From positions 620,001-684,000 of the forward strand of contig NZ_CP117029.1 of NCBI RefSeq assembly GCF_028551255.1: 64,000 nucleotides of DNA, written 5' to 3'. The stretch comes from Vibrio tubiashii (GTDB lineage: Bacteria > Pseudomonadota > Gammaproteobacteria > Enterobacterales > Vibrionaceae). The notes beneath the pieces were generated by a model. That model was not told the origin of the DNA, made no database searches, and saw nothing but the letters and a program-made list of their open reading frames with translations. Shown here piece after piece: positions 8,544-16,381 of this stretch. Position 1 is the first letter of the stretch. Each line of letters opens with the position of its first letter. Both the position numbers and the translations under genes were made by a program.

Positions 8544-9068
8544 ATGGAAATATTTATTGGCTACCTAATCTGGATTGGGTTTGTTGTTACCGCCGTAAGT
8601 GATGCAAGAGAGCACCGCATTCCCAATCTTTATTTACTCATAATCCTTGGCTTGTGTGTCATAGAGAAAGGTCTTTCACCACAACCGCTGAACAATCTGT
8701 TGTGGGCATTGGTGGCTGGTTTATGTTTTTTTGGTGCTTCCTTATTACTGCATATCCTCCGTGTTATGGCTCCTGGAGATGTCAAACTTCTCGGTGTCGT
8801 GGGATTTTGGTTAGGGTGGGGAAATCTACGTGACGCTACATTTTGGATTGCCGTCTCAAGTGTCGCAATAGGTTTGTTGTACGCGTTAGTGAATCGAGCA
8901 GAGAACGAAGGCTCCTTAAAGGTCTTACTCACCAAGTACTCTATGCTCGCGGCCTATGGCTCTAAATCTTTTGAACCAAAACCCGCCAAAGAACGAATAG
9001 AACAAAAGTTAAGAATGCCTTTTGCACCCGTCATGGTAATTGGACTTGCCATGCACCAATATTATTAA
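8544..9068 (+). CDS. tadV: Prepilin peptidase TadV (A24 family)
   Basis: Inner-membrane aspartyl protease of 174 aa that should cut Flp and pseudopilin leaders after glycine. The first catalytic aspartate is in SDAREHRIPN (about residue 20) and the second is in the GD motif of APGDVKL (about residue 78). Five or so hydrophobic segments are visible. It lacks the N-terminal methylase domain of PilD, as is usual for TadV/CpaA. Its place directly after the flp genes supports the call. Confidence 0.92.
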   Translation: MEIFIGYLIWIGFVVTAVSDAREHRIPNLYLLIILGLCVIEKGLSPQPLNNLLWALVAGLCFFGASLLLHILRVMAPGDVKLLGVVGFWLGWGNLRDATFWIAVSSVAIGLLYALVNRAENEGSLKVLLTKYSMLAAYGSKSFEPKPAKERIEQKLRMPFAPVMVIGLAMHQYY

Positions 9069-9089
9069 TTATGTAGACAAGGAGTCTAT

Positions 9090-10436
9090 ATGGTTCAATC
9101 TACAGCTAAAGTTAAACATAGAGTAGAATTGACACCGCAGGCGGCATCGCCCCCAGTGCCAACCTCTTTTGAAGCACTAGAACTTCCTAAAGCCGTTCTT
9201 GAAAACTTGTTGTTGAAGCATCTCGCCGCCTACCCGAAATCCGATATTCTTCAGCTAACAAAACTGATGTGCATAAATAGCCACATGATCGAAGAAATGT
9301 TGGCTGATCTTCGCTCAAAATCTCAAGTTGAAGTGTTTCAAGGGCAAAACTCAGGCTTTACTGCTTCATCCCCCGGCAGTGTCCGATATGGGCTATCAGA
9401 ACAAGGAATGCAGGAAGCCGATACCGCCTTTGCAAAAGACGCTTATCTTGGGCCTGTTCCGGTTTCATTGCAAAGTTATGATGCCATGGTCAAAGCTCAA
9501 GATGTTCGAGCAAAAATGGTTAATCGCCAAGATGTTACCTACGCGCTTGAAGAAGTGTTGGGGGCTGACAGAATGATTGGCTATTTAGGCCCTGCCATTA
9601 ATTCTGGTCGCGCACTTCTGTTATACGGCGATGCTGGTACCGGTAAAACGTTCGTCGCAACTAGACTCCTGAATTCTCTCAATACTTCAGTCTATATTCC
9701 TTACGCAGTCTATGCGGCGGGTAACATCATTAAAGTTTTCTCCCCGCAGCACCATAAGCGAGTCGCCAGTGCTGACACTCAAACTATTGCATTTAAAGAG
9801 CAGTTTGACCGTCGCTGGTGTTTGTGCGAGCGCCCAAGTATTCAGGTTGGTGGTGAACTGACCATGGATATGTTGGAGGTCAACCACAGCGAGCACAATC
9901 GGGTCTGGATGGCACCGCTACAAATGATGGCCAACAATGGCATTTTCATCATTGATGATTTGGGCCGACAGACAATGCCTGTGGCAACCCTGCTCAACCG
10001 CTGGATTGTGCCGATGGAGTATTTCTACGACTACTTGTCTTTACCTAACGGCCAGCAAATTACCATACCTTTTATTCTTACTTTGGCTTTCTCTACGAAC
10101 TTAGATCCAGAGAAGATCAGTGACCCCGCTTTTTTACGTCGATTAGGCTACAAAATTCAATTTGGTCCCCTACTGGAAACGGAGTATCGCCAGTTGTGGG
10201 ACGAGTTCTCTCAAAGTCGCCAACTGGAACTTGCTGAGGACTGTTTATCATCACTTTTAGAGTTACATCGTCAGCATAGCGTTGGCTTTTATCCTTGTAT
10301 TCCAAAGGATTTAGTTGGTATCAGCCGAGATATTATAGTGTTTGAAGAAGTTGCCCCGGTCATTACCTCCGAGATTGTCTGCCGCGCATGGGAAGTCTAT
10401 TTTACCGCTGACGGTAAAGGAGGAGGTGCTCGATGA
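9090..10436 (+). CDS. AAA+ ATPase embedded in the Tad locus
   Basis: Protein of 448 aa that is not one of the classical Tad components. Residues about 35-115 look like a winged-helix domain, followed by a linker with YLGPVPVSLQSY. The AAA+ core has Walker A GDAGTGKT at 180-187, Walker B IIDD (acidic residues 289-290), a sensor-1-like FSTN and a later RR pair that could supply arginine fingers. No membrane segment is visible. AAGGAG precedes the ATG at 9090. Its stop overlaps the rcpC start by four bases (ATGA), so it is translationally coupled to the pilus genes. It may act as a regulator or a remodelling ATPase; function unknown. Confidence 0.8.
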   Translation: MVQSTAKVKHRVELTPQAASPPVPTSFEALELPKAVLENLLLKHLAAYPKSDILQLTKLMCINSHMIEEMLADLRSKSQVEVFQGQNSGFTASSPGSVRYGLSEQGMQEADTAFAKDAYLGPVPVSLQSYDAMVKAQDVRAKMVNRQDVTYALEEVLGADRMIGYLGPAINSGRALLLYGDAGTGKTFVATRLLNSLNTSVYIPYAVYAAGNIIKVFSPQHHKRVASADTQTIAFKEQFDRRWCLCERPSIQVGGELTMDMLEVNHSEHNRVWMAPLQMMANNGIFIIDDLGRQTMPVATLLNRWIVPMEYFYDYLSLPNGQQITIPFILTLAFSTNLDPEKISDPAFLRRLGYKIQFGPLLETEYRQLWDEFSQSRQLELAEDCLSSLLELHRQHSVGFYPCIPKDLVGISRDIIVFEEVAPVITSEIVCRAWEVYFTADGKGGGAR

Positions 10437-11176
10437 GTCGAAGCCAAATAATATTTTTGTTCTTACTTTCAGTCGCGTTTGGGCTTGGTGCGGTTTTCTT
10501 TGCCAAGCAGTGGATGGATCGGCAAGTCACGCCACAGACAGAAGTTGAAGTGGTAGAGCGTGAACCCGTGATTGTCGCAGCACAAGAAATTACGTCAGGT
10601 AGCGTTATTGAAGAGCAGCATATTAGTTCTAAGTTACTTGAAGTCGCATGGCGTGATGAGTCTCAGTTTGTGGCGGAAGAAGAGTTACTCGGTCAAGTCG
10701 CAGCAACCACGATTTACCCAGGTGAAATCGTGAGTCGAAACAGACTCGCAAATTCTGGCGAGGGCTCTACGCTAGCCGCATTAATTCCTGAGAACAAGCG
10801 AGCGGTAACGATACGAGTTAATGATGTTATCGGTGTAGCCGGTTTCTTATTACCGGGGAATCGCGTCGATGTATTAAATACGATTAGCTATACCCAGACG
10901 TCGGCCACGACTTTAACGGTGCTCAAAGATATCAAGGTACTTGCCGTAGACCAAACCGCTAGAAGTAAAGAAAACAAACCCATCATAGTGAGAGCAGTGA
11001 CTTTAGAAGTGTCACCAAAACAAGCTGAAAAGCTATTAACAGCGCAGAGTAAAGGCGAAATTCAACTCGCCCTTCGTAACCCTCATGAAGAGGAGAAGCC
11101 TGTTAAAAGATATGTTGCTCCAAGTGTCACCATCCTTAAAGGCACAGAGAAAAGCAACATCAGAGTCAAGGATTGA
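10433..11176 (+). CDS. rcpC: Flp pilus assembly protein RcpC/CpaB
   Basis: Inner-membrane-anchored periplasmic protein of 247 aa. One N-terminal transmembrane helix (about residues 5-27) is followed by an SAF-like beta-clip domain and the RcpC/CpaB region (VTIRVNDVIGVAGFLLPGNR). CpaB proteins are thought to link the inner-membrane machine to the secretin. The start overlaps the preceding ATPase stop by four bases, and the secretin gene follows 8 bp later. Confidence 0.9.
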   Translation: MSRSQIIFLFLLSVAFGLGAVFFAKQWMDRQVTPQTEVEVVEREPVIVAAQEITSGSVIEEQHISSKLLEVAWRDESQFVAEEELLGQVAATTIYPGEIVSRNRLANSGEGSTLAALIPENKRAVTIRVNDVIGVAGFLLPGNRVDVLNTISYTQTSATTLTVLKDIKVLAVDQTARSKENKPIIVRAVTLEVSPKQAEKLLTAQSKGEIQLALRNPHEEEKPVKRYVAPSVTILKGTEKSNIRVKD

Positions 11177-11184
11177 GGTGAGCT

Positions 11185-12657
11185 ATGCGTAAGACAATCA
11201 TACTAATAAGTCTTTTTATATTGAGTACGTTAAATGTACACAGCGCGACTCAGTCGGGAAAAGTGGTCAAGGTTCCGCATCATAAATCCACGCATGTCAC
11301 TTTAGCGGGTAAAGCAAAACGCGTCTCTTTGGGCGACCCGGAAGTGCTTGATATTGTGATGTTGAAATCAAACGAAGTATTCCTGATTGGTAAGAAACTA
11401 GGCTCAACCAACTTGATGGCTTGGGACAGCCGCGGGCAGCTTATTGAGTCCATCAACATTGAAGTTACCCATGACCTAAACAGTTTAAAAGCCAAGCTGT
11501 ACGAGTTTTTACCCGATGAGCAAGTTGAAGTTCATAGCGCACAAAATCGATTAATTCTCAGTGGGCAGATCAGTAATCAAGCCGCAATGAATATCGCTTT
11601 ACGCGTGGCTGAGACATACGCCGTCGGGCAAGAAGCGGATGAAGCAAAAGAGTCACTGAGTAAGCAGACGGATAAGACTGGAGTTATCAACTTAATGACC
11701 ATAGGTGGCGCACAGCAAGTGTTACTGGAGGTTACGGTCGCTGAAGTACAGAGAAGTTTGGTGCGTAAGTTTGATGCAAACTTTCAATTCTTACAGCAAA
11801 GCGGTGATTTCGCTTGGGGAGGTACGTCAGCCGGTGCAGCATTGCCAACTCTACCAGGAAGTCCAGGCTCTGTGACTCCGGTGTTTAATGCACCTTCAGT
11901 AGACACAACGGGGCTATTGGGCTCTTTTATCGACAGTAATACGCTGTTCTCTTTTGCTTTAGATATCGCTAAGCAAAATGGCACTGCCAAAGTTCTCGCC
12001 GAGCCTAACTTAACCGCGCTCAGTGGTTCAAAAGCTGAGTTTTTGGCTGGTGGCGAATTTCCAATTCCAGTTCCAGATGAAAACGGCATCACCATTGAGT
12101 ACAAGGAGTACGGGGTGGGGTTAAAGTTCATACCTACTGTACTGAGTGACCAACAGATCAACTTGAACCTAGCCATTGATGTGAGTGAGATAGCTAATAC
12201 GTCATCTCTGGTTTTAGATCCGGGCTCTACCAACGCCACTTATGTTATTCCGCCGATCACTCGCCGCAGTGCCTCCTCTACCCTCGAACTAGCAGATGGT
12301 CAGACTATAGGGATTGCAGGGCTCATTAGTGAAAACGTTCGTGACGTTGTGAATGAAATGCCGGGTTTCAGCGATATTCCGATCTTAGGTCAAATGTTTA
12401 ATAGCCAAGAGTACATTTCTGGTGAAACGGAACTGGTCATCCTAGTTACACCTAGATTGGCTCGCCCTATTGACCGCAATCGCGTGACCCTACCGACAGA
12501 CTCCTTTGTTGAGCCAAATGACTTCGAATACTACTTACTGGGTCGTGGGGCTTATATCGCTCCAACAGGCCAGTCTAAGCGTCGAAACAATGCAGAAGAA
12601 GAGTATGTCGATCATTCGAAAGGTGGCACAGAAGGCACCTTTGGACACAGTTTATAG
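11185..12657 (+). CDS. rcpA: Outer-membrane secretin RcpA/CpaC
   Basis: Secretin of 490 aa that should form the outer-membrane channel for the Flp pilus. It has an N-terminal signal peptide (about residues 1-21, ending HSA), a pilus-specific BON-like N domain (VTLAGKAKRVSLGDPEVLD) and a C-terminal secretin domain ending in GETELVILVTPRLARP. The family-typical GVGLKFIPTV and NEMPGFSDIPILGQMF segments are present. The last ~60 residues are polar and charged. It is followed 8 bp later by a small lipoprotein gene that could be a pilotin. Confidence 0.92.
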   Translation: MRKTIILISLFILSTLNVHSATQSGKVVKVPHHKSTHVTLAGKAKRVSLGDPEVLDIVMLKSNEVFLIGKKLGSTNLMAWDSRGQLIESINIEVTHDLNSLKAKLYEFLPDEQVEVHSAQNRLILSGQISNQAAMNIALRVAETYAVGQEADEAKESLSKQTDKTGVINLMTIGGAQQVLLEVTVAEVQRSLVRKFDANFQFLQQSGDFAWGGTSAGAALPTLPGSPGSVTPVFNAPSVDTTGLLGSFIDSNTLFSFALDIAKQNGTAKVLAEPNLTALSGSKAEFLAGGEFPIPVPDENGITIEYKEYGVGLKFIPTVLSDQQINLNLAIDVSEIANTSSLVLDPGSTNATYVIPPITRRSASSTLELADGQTIGIAGLISENVRDVVNEMPGFSDIPILGQMFNSQEYISGETELVILVTPRLARPIDRNRVTLPTDSFVEPNDFEYYLLGRGAYIAPTGQSKRRNNAEEEYVDHSKGGTEGTFGHSL

Positions 12658-12665
12658 GGGGCAAC

Positions 12666-12932
12666 ATGAATCATATAAAAGTAATCATTAGTGTACTTTG
12701 TTTACCGTTGCTGCTTATTGGCTGCGTTAACAACGCTGAGCGTCTAGGCGCTCACGTAACTAAAGTAAAAACAGAACAAACATACAATCCAAATGCGACC
12801 CAAGAGAACCTTGGTGTCATTCCGTCAGGTAGTGGTGAGCGAATGGAAAGTGCTTATCAGGTCTATACCGGTAAAAAAGGAACAGAGTTGAAAGGCACTG
12901 AGAGTCAATTCTTAGAAGGGGGCTCTAATTAG
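12666..12932 (+). CDS. Small lipoprotein of the Tad locus
   Basis: Precursor of 88 aa with a lipoprotein signal peptide and lipobox LLIGC, so the mature N-terminus is the cysteine at about residue 20. The rest is polar and without a domain I recognise; YTGKKGTELKGTE near the C-terminus may be a conserved tail. It occupies the position where other Tad loci carry RcpB or CpaD, but it is much shorter than those. A role as secretin pilotin or accessory lipoprotein is inference from position only. Confidence 0.7.
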   Translation: MNHIKVIISVLCLPLLLIGCVNNAERLGAHVTKVKTEQTYNPNATQENLGVIPSGSGERMESAYQVYTGKKGTELKGTESQFLEGGSN

Positions 12933-12949
12933 TCCTTAAGGAACCAGCT

Positions 12950-14203
12950 ATGATTCGGCGTACCAACAAGATGGTCAGCAAACAGAAGGGTTTAACTTTA
13001 GTATTGGTGACTGCTGCCATGCTGTCTTTGATTGGCGTGGCTGCTTTCTCGATTGATGTTAACCATGCAATGCTGAACAAAACTCGACTGCAAAATAGCA
13101 TAGATGCCGCGGCTTTGGCTGCCGCTATTGTGATCGATAATGGTGGAACCACCGCGCAAGCGACGGCTGCTGCTAATACAACGTTAACCAATGTCGCTAA
13201 TGCAACAGGCAATACTGAGATGGATTTTTCAACTGCGACCGTCGCGGTTGAATACTCTAATGATCCTGAAGTTTTTCCTGATGGCAGCTTTAGCGCAACA
13301 GATGATACCTTTGTGCGTGTTACTGTTTCAGCCTTCGAGATAAACAACTTTTTTGCGCATATTTTTAATGCCGACAAGATCTTAGGTTCGTCCGCCGTTG
13401 CTGGCCCAAGTCCGTCTGTGACAGAAACGACCAATATTGTTCCGATAGCGGTATGTGAAGGTGAAGATGGTGGGACGAATGGCTATAACCCGGGAGAAGT
13501 TTACCCCATAAAAGTTGCCGACCATAAGAACAGTGATATGGGGCCAGGTAACTACCAATTACTCGACTTTGGCTCGGGAGCCTCTACAGTTCGTGAAGCG
13601 CTAGCGGGGGATCCTGACCCAATTGAGCAGTATCAAGCTACTCACGGTTCGATTGGTGTTGGGTCTACGGTAACCACCAAACCCGGTAACACCGTCGGCC
13701 CTGTCGGGCAGGGGTTAAATACACGCTTTGGTGTTTACAGTGGCGGTGGGGTCTCTGCCGCTGATTACCCTTCCGATGTGTATGTACGAGAGCCGGATAC
13801 TTCTCCAACAACAGATAATGACGGTAACGTCACCTATACAGATACCAGTGGTGCTGGTGGTCAACCTTGGGGATACAGTGATTATAAAGATGCTTTGCCA
13901 GATTGCACTGGAGACAGTGATTGTCGCATTGCGTCAGGTGGACAGGTTAACCGTCGAGTTCTGATTCTGCCTGTTGTCGATTGTTCGAGTGCTAAAGGAG
14001 GAACGACAAGCTTGGACGTGACGGCGCTTGCCTGTTTCTTTCTACTGCAACAAGCCCCGACCAACAATGGCAGCAAAGATCCTGTCTATGGCGAGTTTAT
14101 TGAAGATTGCTCGGTATTGAGTGGTCCTCCGGGGCAGAACTCAGACAGTGACGGACCTTATCGTATCGTTCTCTATAAAGATCCAAATGGAGGCGAATCA
14201 TGA
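12950..14203 (+). CDS. tadG: TadG-like Flp pilus assembly protein
   Basis: Protein of 417 aa with an N-terminal Tad-type hydrophobic helix (GLTLVLVTAAMLSLIGVAAF) and then the typical SIDVNHAMLNKTRLQNSIDAAALAAA segment seen in putative Flp-pilus-assembly TadG proteins. The remainder is a glycine-, asparagine- and aspartate-rich periplasmic domain with several cysteines in its second half, so disulphide bonds are likely. I see no clear von Willebrand A metal site. It overlaps tadE by four bases. It may act as a minor pseudopilin or a tip or anchoring protein. Confidence 0.82.
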   Translation: MIRRTNKMVSKQKGLTLVLVTAAMLSLIGVAAFSIDVNHAMLNKTRLQNSIDAAALAAAIVIDNGGTTAQATAAANTTLTNVANATGNTEMDFSTATVAVEYSNDPEVFPDGSFSATDDTFVRVTVSAFEINNFFAHIFNADKILGSSAVAGPSPSVTETTNIVPIAVCEGEDGGTNGYNPGEVYPIKVADHKNSDMGPGNYQLLDFGSGASTVREALAGDPDPIEQYQATHGSIGVGSTVTTKPGNTVGPVGQGLNTRFGVYSGGGVSAADYPSDVYVREPDTSPTTDNDGNVTYTDTSGAGGQPWGYSDYKDALPDCTGDSDCRIASGGQVNRRVLILPVVDCSSAKGGTTSLDVTALACFFLLQQAPTNNGSKDPVYGEFIEDCSVLSGPPGQNSDSDGPYRIVLYKDPNGGES

Positions 14204-14640
14204 TCCGTTCAACTTCTCAATCCAAGCAGCAAGGCTTGGCTGCCGTCGAGCTCATCATTGCGATTCCGGTATTGTTATTTGTGCTGATGGCCATCACCGA
14301 GTTTGGTAACGCTTTGATTCGCTACAATACCTTGAACAAGATGGTGCAAAACGGCATTAGATATGCGACGACCGATATTGCAGGCTCAGCAAGCTATGAT
14401 CAAATCGCGGACATCAGTGAGATCAAAAATATTGTGGTCTATGGTCACTCTTCTGTCGGGGCAGGTTCCACCCCTATGGTGGAAAATGTCTCAACATCAG
14501 ATGTCGCGGTCACCCACACTAATGGTTATGTGACGATTACTGTTTCGCACAACTACACACCGGTCATGACCGCTTTTCAATCCGATTATAGCTTTGCGAT
14601 TCCTCTCAATGCATCGGCAATGATGAGGACGGCACCATGA
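14200..14640 (+). CDS. tadE: TadE pseudopilin
   Basis: Protein of 146 aa with the TadE-like N-terminus QQGLAAVELIIAIPVLLFVLMAITEFGNALIRY. The glycine followed by LAAVE gives a prepilin-peptidase site with the conserved glutamate at +5, then a hydrophobic helix. TadE and TadF are processed by TadV and needed for Flp pilus assembly in Aggregatibacter. Four-base ATGA overlaps exist both with the gene before and the gene after. Confidence 0.88.
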   Translation: MIRSTSQSKQQGLAAVELIIAIPVLLFVLMAITEFGNALIRYNTLNKMVQNGIRYATTDIAGSASYDQIADISEIKNIVVYGHSSVGAGSTPMVENVSTSDVAVTHTNGYVTITVSHNYTPVMTAFQSDYSFAIPLNASAMMRTAP

Positions 14641-15119
14641 AACGTCAACAAGGCTTGAGTGTTATCGAATTTTCACTGATCTCTACAGCCCTACTATTGG
14701 TTATTTTTGCTGTCATTGAAGTTGGGCGATTTGCGTATTCTTTGCAAGTCATCAACGATGTCACTCGAATTGCGGCTCGCCTAGCGGCGGTTTGCCGCGT
14801 TGAAGACCAGAATGACATCCCCGCTTTAGCCTTGCCTACTTATGCCCCCGGAGGCTTAACCGCTGCCAACATTGCTATCGATTATCTAGATGATTCAGGA
14901 AATGTTGTTACCGGAACTCTGACAGATGATGATGTCTTTTCTACAATTAGTTATGTAAGAGCAAGAGTAGTGAACTTTAATTACCAATATACAGGACTGT
15001 TGAGCTTTATAAATTTCACTGGGCTGCTTGCTGTTCCCGAGTTTGAAACGATACGGCCACGAGAGAATCTAGGTCACCACAGAAAGTCAGACGGAACGAG
15101 TAGTAGTTCAGATTGCTAG
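14637..15119 (+). CDS. tadF: TadF pseudopilin
   Basis: Protein of 160 aa with QQGLSVIEFSLISTALLLVIFAVIEVGRF at the N-terminus: a TadV-type cleavage site, the +5 glutamate and a membrane helix. The rest is periplasmic and ends in a serine-rich stretch and a final cysteine. It is the second of two pseudopilins after tadE, with which it overlaps by four bases. TadZ follows after 9 bp with AGGAGG as its ribosome-binding site. Confidence 0.87.
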   Translation: MKRQQGLSVIEFSLISTALLLVIFAVIEVGRFAYSLQVINDVTRIAARLAAVCRVEDQNDIPALALPTYAPGGLTAANIAIDYLDDSGNVVTGTLTDDDVFSTISYVRARVVNFNYQYTGLLSFINFTGLLAVPEFETIRPRENLGHHRKSDGTSSSSDC

Positions 15120-15128
15120 GAGGCAAAT

Positions 15129-16352
15129 ATGGGAGAGGCTGTGAAGATAACGCCAAATGGAAGCGCCCCGTTAAGACTAAAGACCAATTTAACCATTTGG
15201 GTGTTTTACTCGTCTGACGCTTTTCATTTGCATATCAGTCACGAGCTATCTAAATGCCAAAGCATTAGCTATGAAATGATCTCTTTTCATGGGTTAGTGG
15301 TCGGCAATTTAGCCCATTTTGCGCCGCCTGATTTGATTTTTGTCGAAACTGGCCCTAATTGGGCACAGAAAATTGTTGAGCTTCAGAACTACGAAGCACC
15401 AGAATCGAATAGCGAAAACCATGAAGCATCATTGATTGTGTTTGGTAATGAGAATGACAATGGTGCGTTAAAGATCTCTTTGCGTATTGGTGCGGCAGAT
15501 TTTGTCTCGAATACGGCGCAGATTGAAGAACTCATTCCGCTACTTAAAAACGTTGCAGAAGAAAAAGTCGCTAGCCGCAATTTGGGTGAATTGCTGGTGT
15601 TTATGAACACCAAAGGGGGCTCAGGAGCTTCAACCATAGCTCTCAACTCTGCAATAAAGATGGCTAATCAAAACCCAGAAAAAGTGTTATTGCTCGACTT
15701 AGATCTTCAGTTTGGTGTGGTGAATGACTACTTGAGTATTAACCCTTCTTACAGCATGACGGATGCGTTGGCGAATGTGTCTGATCTAGATGAAGTCTCT
15801 CTGAGCACATTTGTCACTAAGCACTCCAGTGGTCTGCATATTCTGTCGTTTAAGCGTGAAAACAGCCACGAAAACTACGAGAAAGCCAAGTACTTAAATA
15901 AGCTCATGCCCTTACTGAGAGAGCACTACCCTTATGTGATTGTCGATCTTTCGCGAGGGTTAGATCGTCTATTTGCTCCCGTGTTGGCTCCCGCGACCAA
16001 AGTTTACCTGATTGCACAACAAAACTTAGTCGCGATTAAGAATACAACGCAAATGATCAAGCTTCTGTCTTTTGAATTTGGCATTAGCAAGGATCAATTA
16101 GAAATTGTGATTAATCGTTTTGAGAAGCGTCAATCCATTCGTCTTAAAGATATTCAAGGAACGATTGGTGATATCTCGCTTCATGTCGTTCCTAATGATT
16201 TTAAAGTGGCATTGGAGAGTGCCAATTTAGGTCGCCCATTTATTGAAGCCAAAAAAAGCAGTTCGATTTCGAAATCAATTAGCCGTTTTGTTGAGTCTAT
16301 TTCTCCACAGCCTGAAGAGAAAAAAGGTTGGTTTAAGCGGTTATTCTCATAA
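15129..16352 (+). CDS. tadZ: TadZ/CpaE localisation ATPase with altered P-loop
   Basis: MinD/ParA-like protein of 407 aa that positions the Tad machine, often at a cell pole. An N-terminal receiver-like domain (about residues 15-145) is followed by the ATPase domain. The P-loop reads KGGSGAST at 162-169. The signature lysine of the deviant Walker A motif (K162) is kept, but the usual P-loop lysine before S/T is alanine (A167). The switch LLLDLDLQFG and the later VIVDLSRG strand are recognisable. ATP binding may be altered, as reported for some TadZ proteins. It precedes tadA by 29 bp. Confidence 0.88.
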   Translation: MGEAVKITPNGSAPLRLKTNLTIWVFYSSDAFHLHISHELSKCQSISYEMISFHGLVVGNLAHFAPPDLIFVETGPNWAQKIVELQNYEAPESNSENHEASLIVFGNENDNGALKISLRIGAADFVSNTAQIEELIPLLKNVAEEKVASRNLGELLVFMNTKGGSGASTIALNSAIKMANQNPEKVLLLDLDLQFGVVNDYLSINPSYSMTDALANVSDLDEVSLSTFVTKHSSGLHILSFKRENSHENYEKAKYLNKLMPLLREHYPYVIVDLSRGLDRLFAPVLAPATKVYLIAQQNLVAIKNTTQMIKLLSFEFGISKDQLEIVINRFEKRQSIRLKDIQGTIGDISLHVVPNDFKVALESANLGRPFIEAKKSSSISKSISRFVESISPQPEEKKGWFKRLFS

Positions 16353-16381
16353 CTTTTCACTTCCAGTGACAGAGAGCGATT

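Noticed and set aside
8630-8935. 101-codon minus-strand frame inside tadV
   Set aside because: Shadow of a conserved gene, with no independent signals.
11784-12239. 151-codon minus-strand frame inside the secretin gene
   Set aside because: Opposite strand of a well-supported RcpA; composition not protein-like.
12925-13434. 169-codon minus-strand frame opposite tadG
   Set aside because: The Tad-domain coding frame on the plus strand explains it; no start signals.
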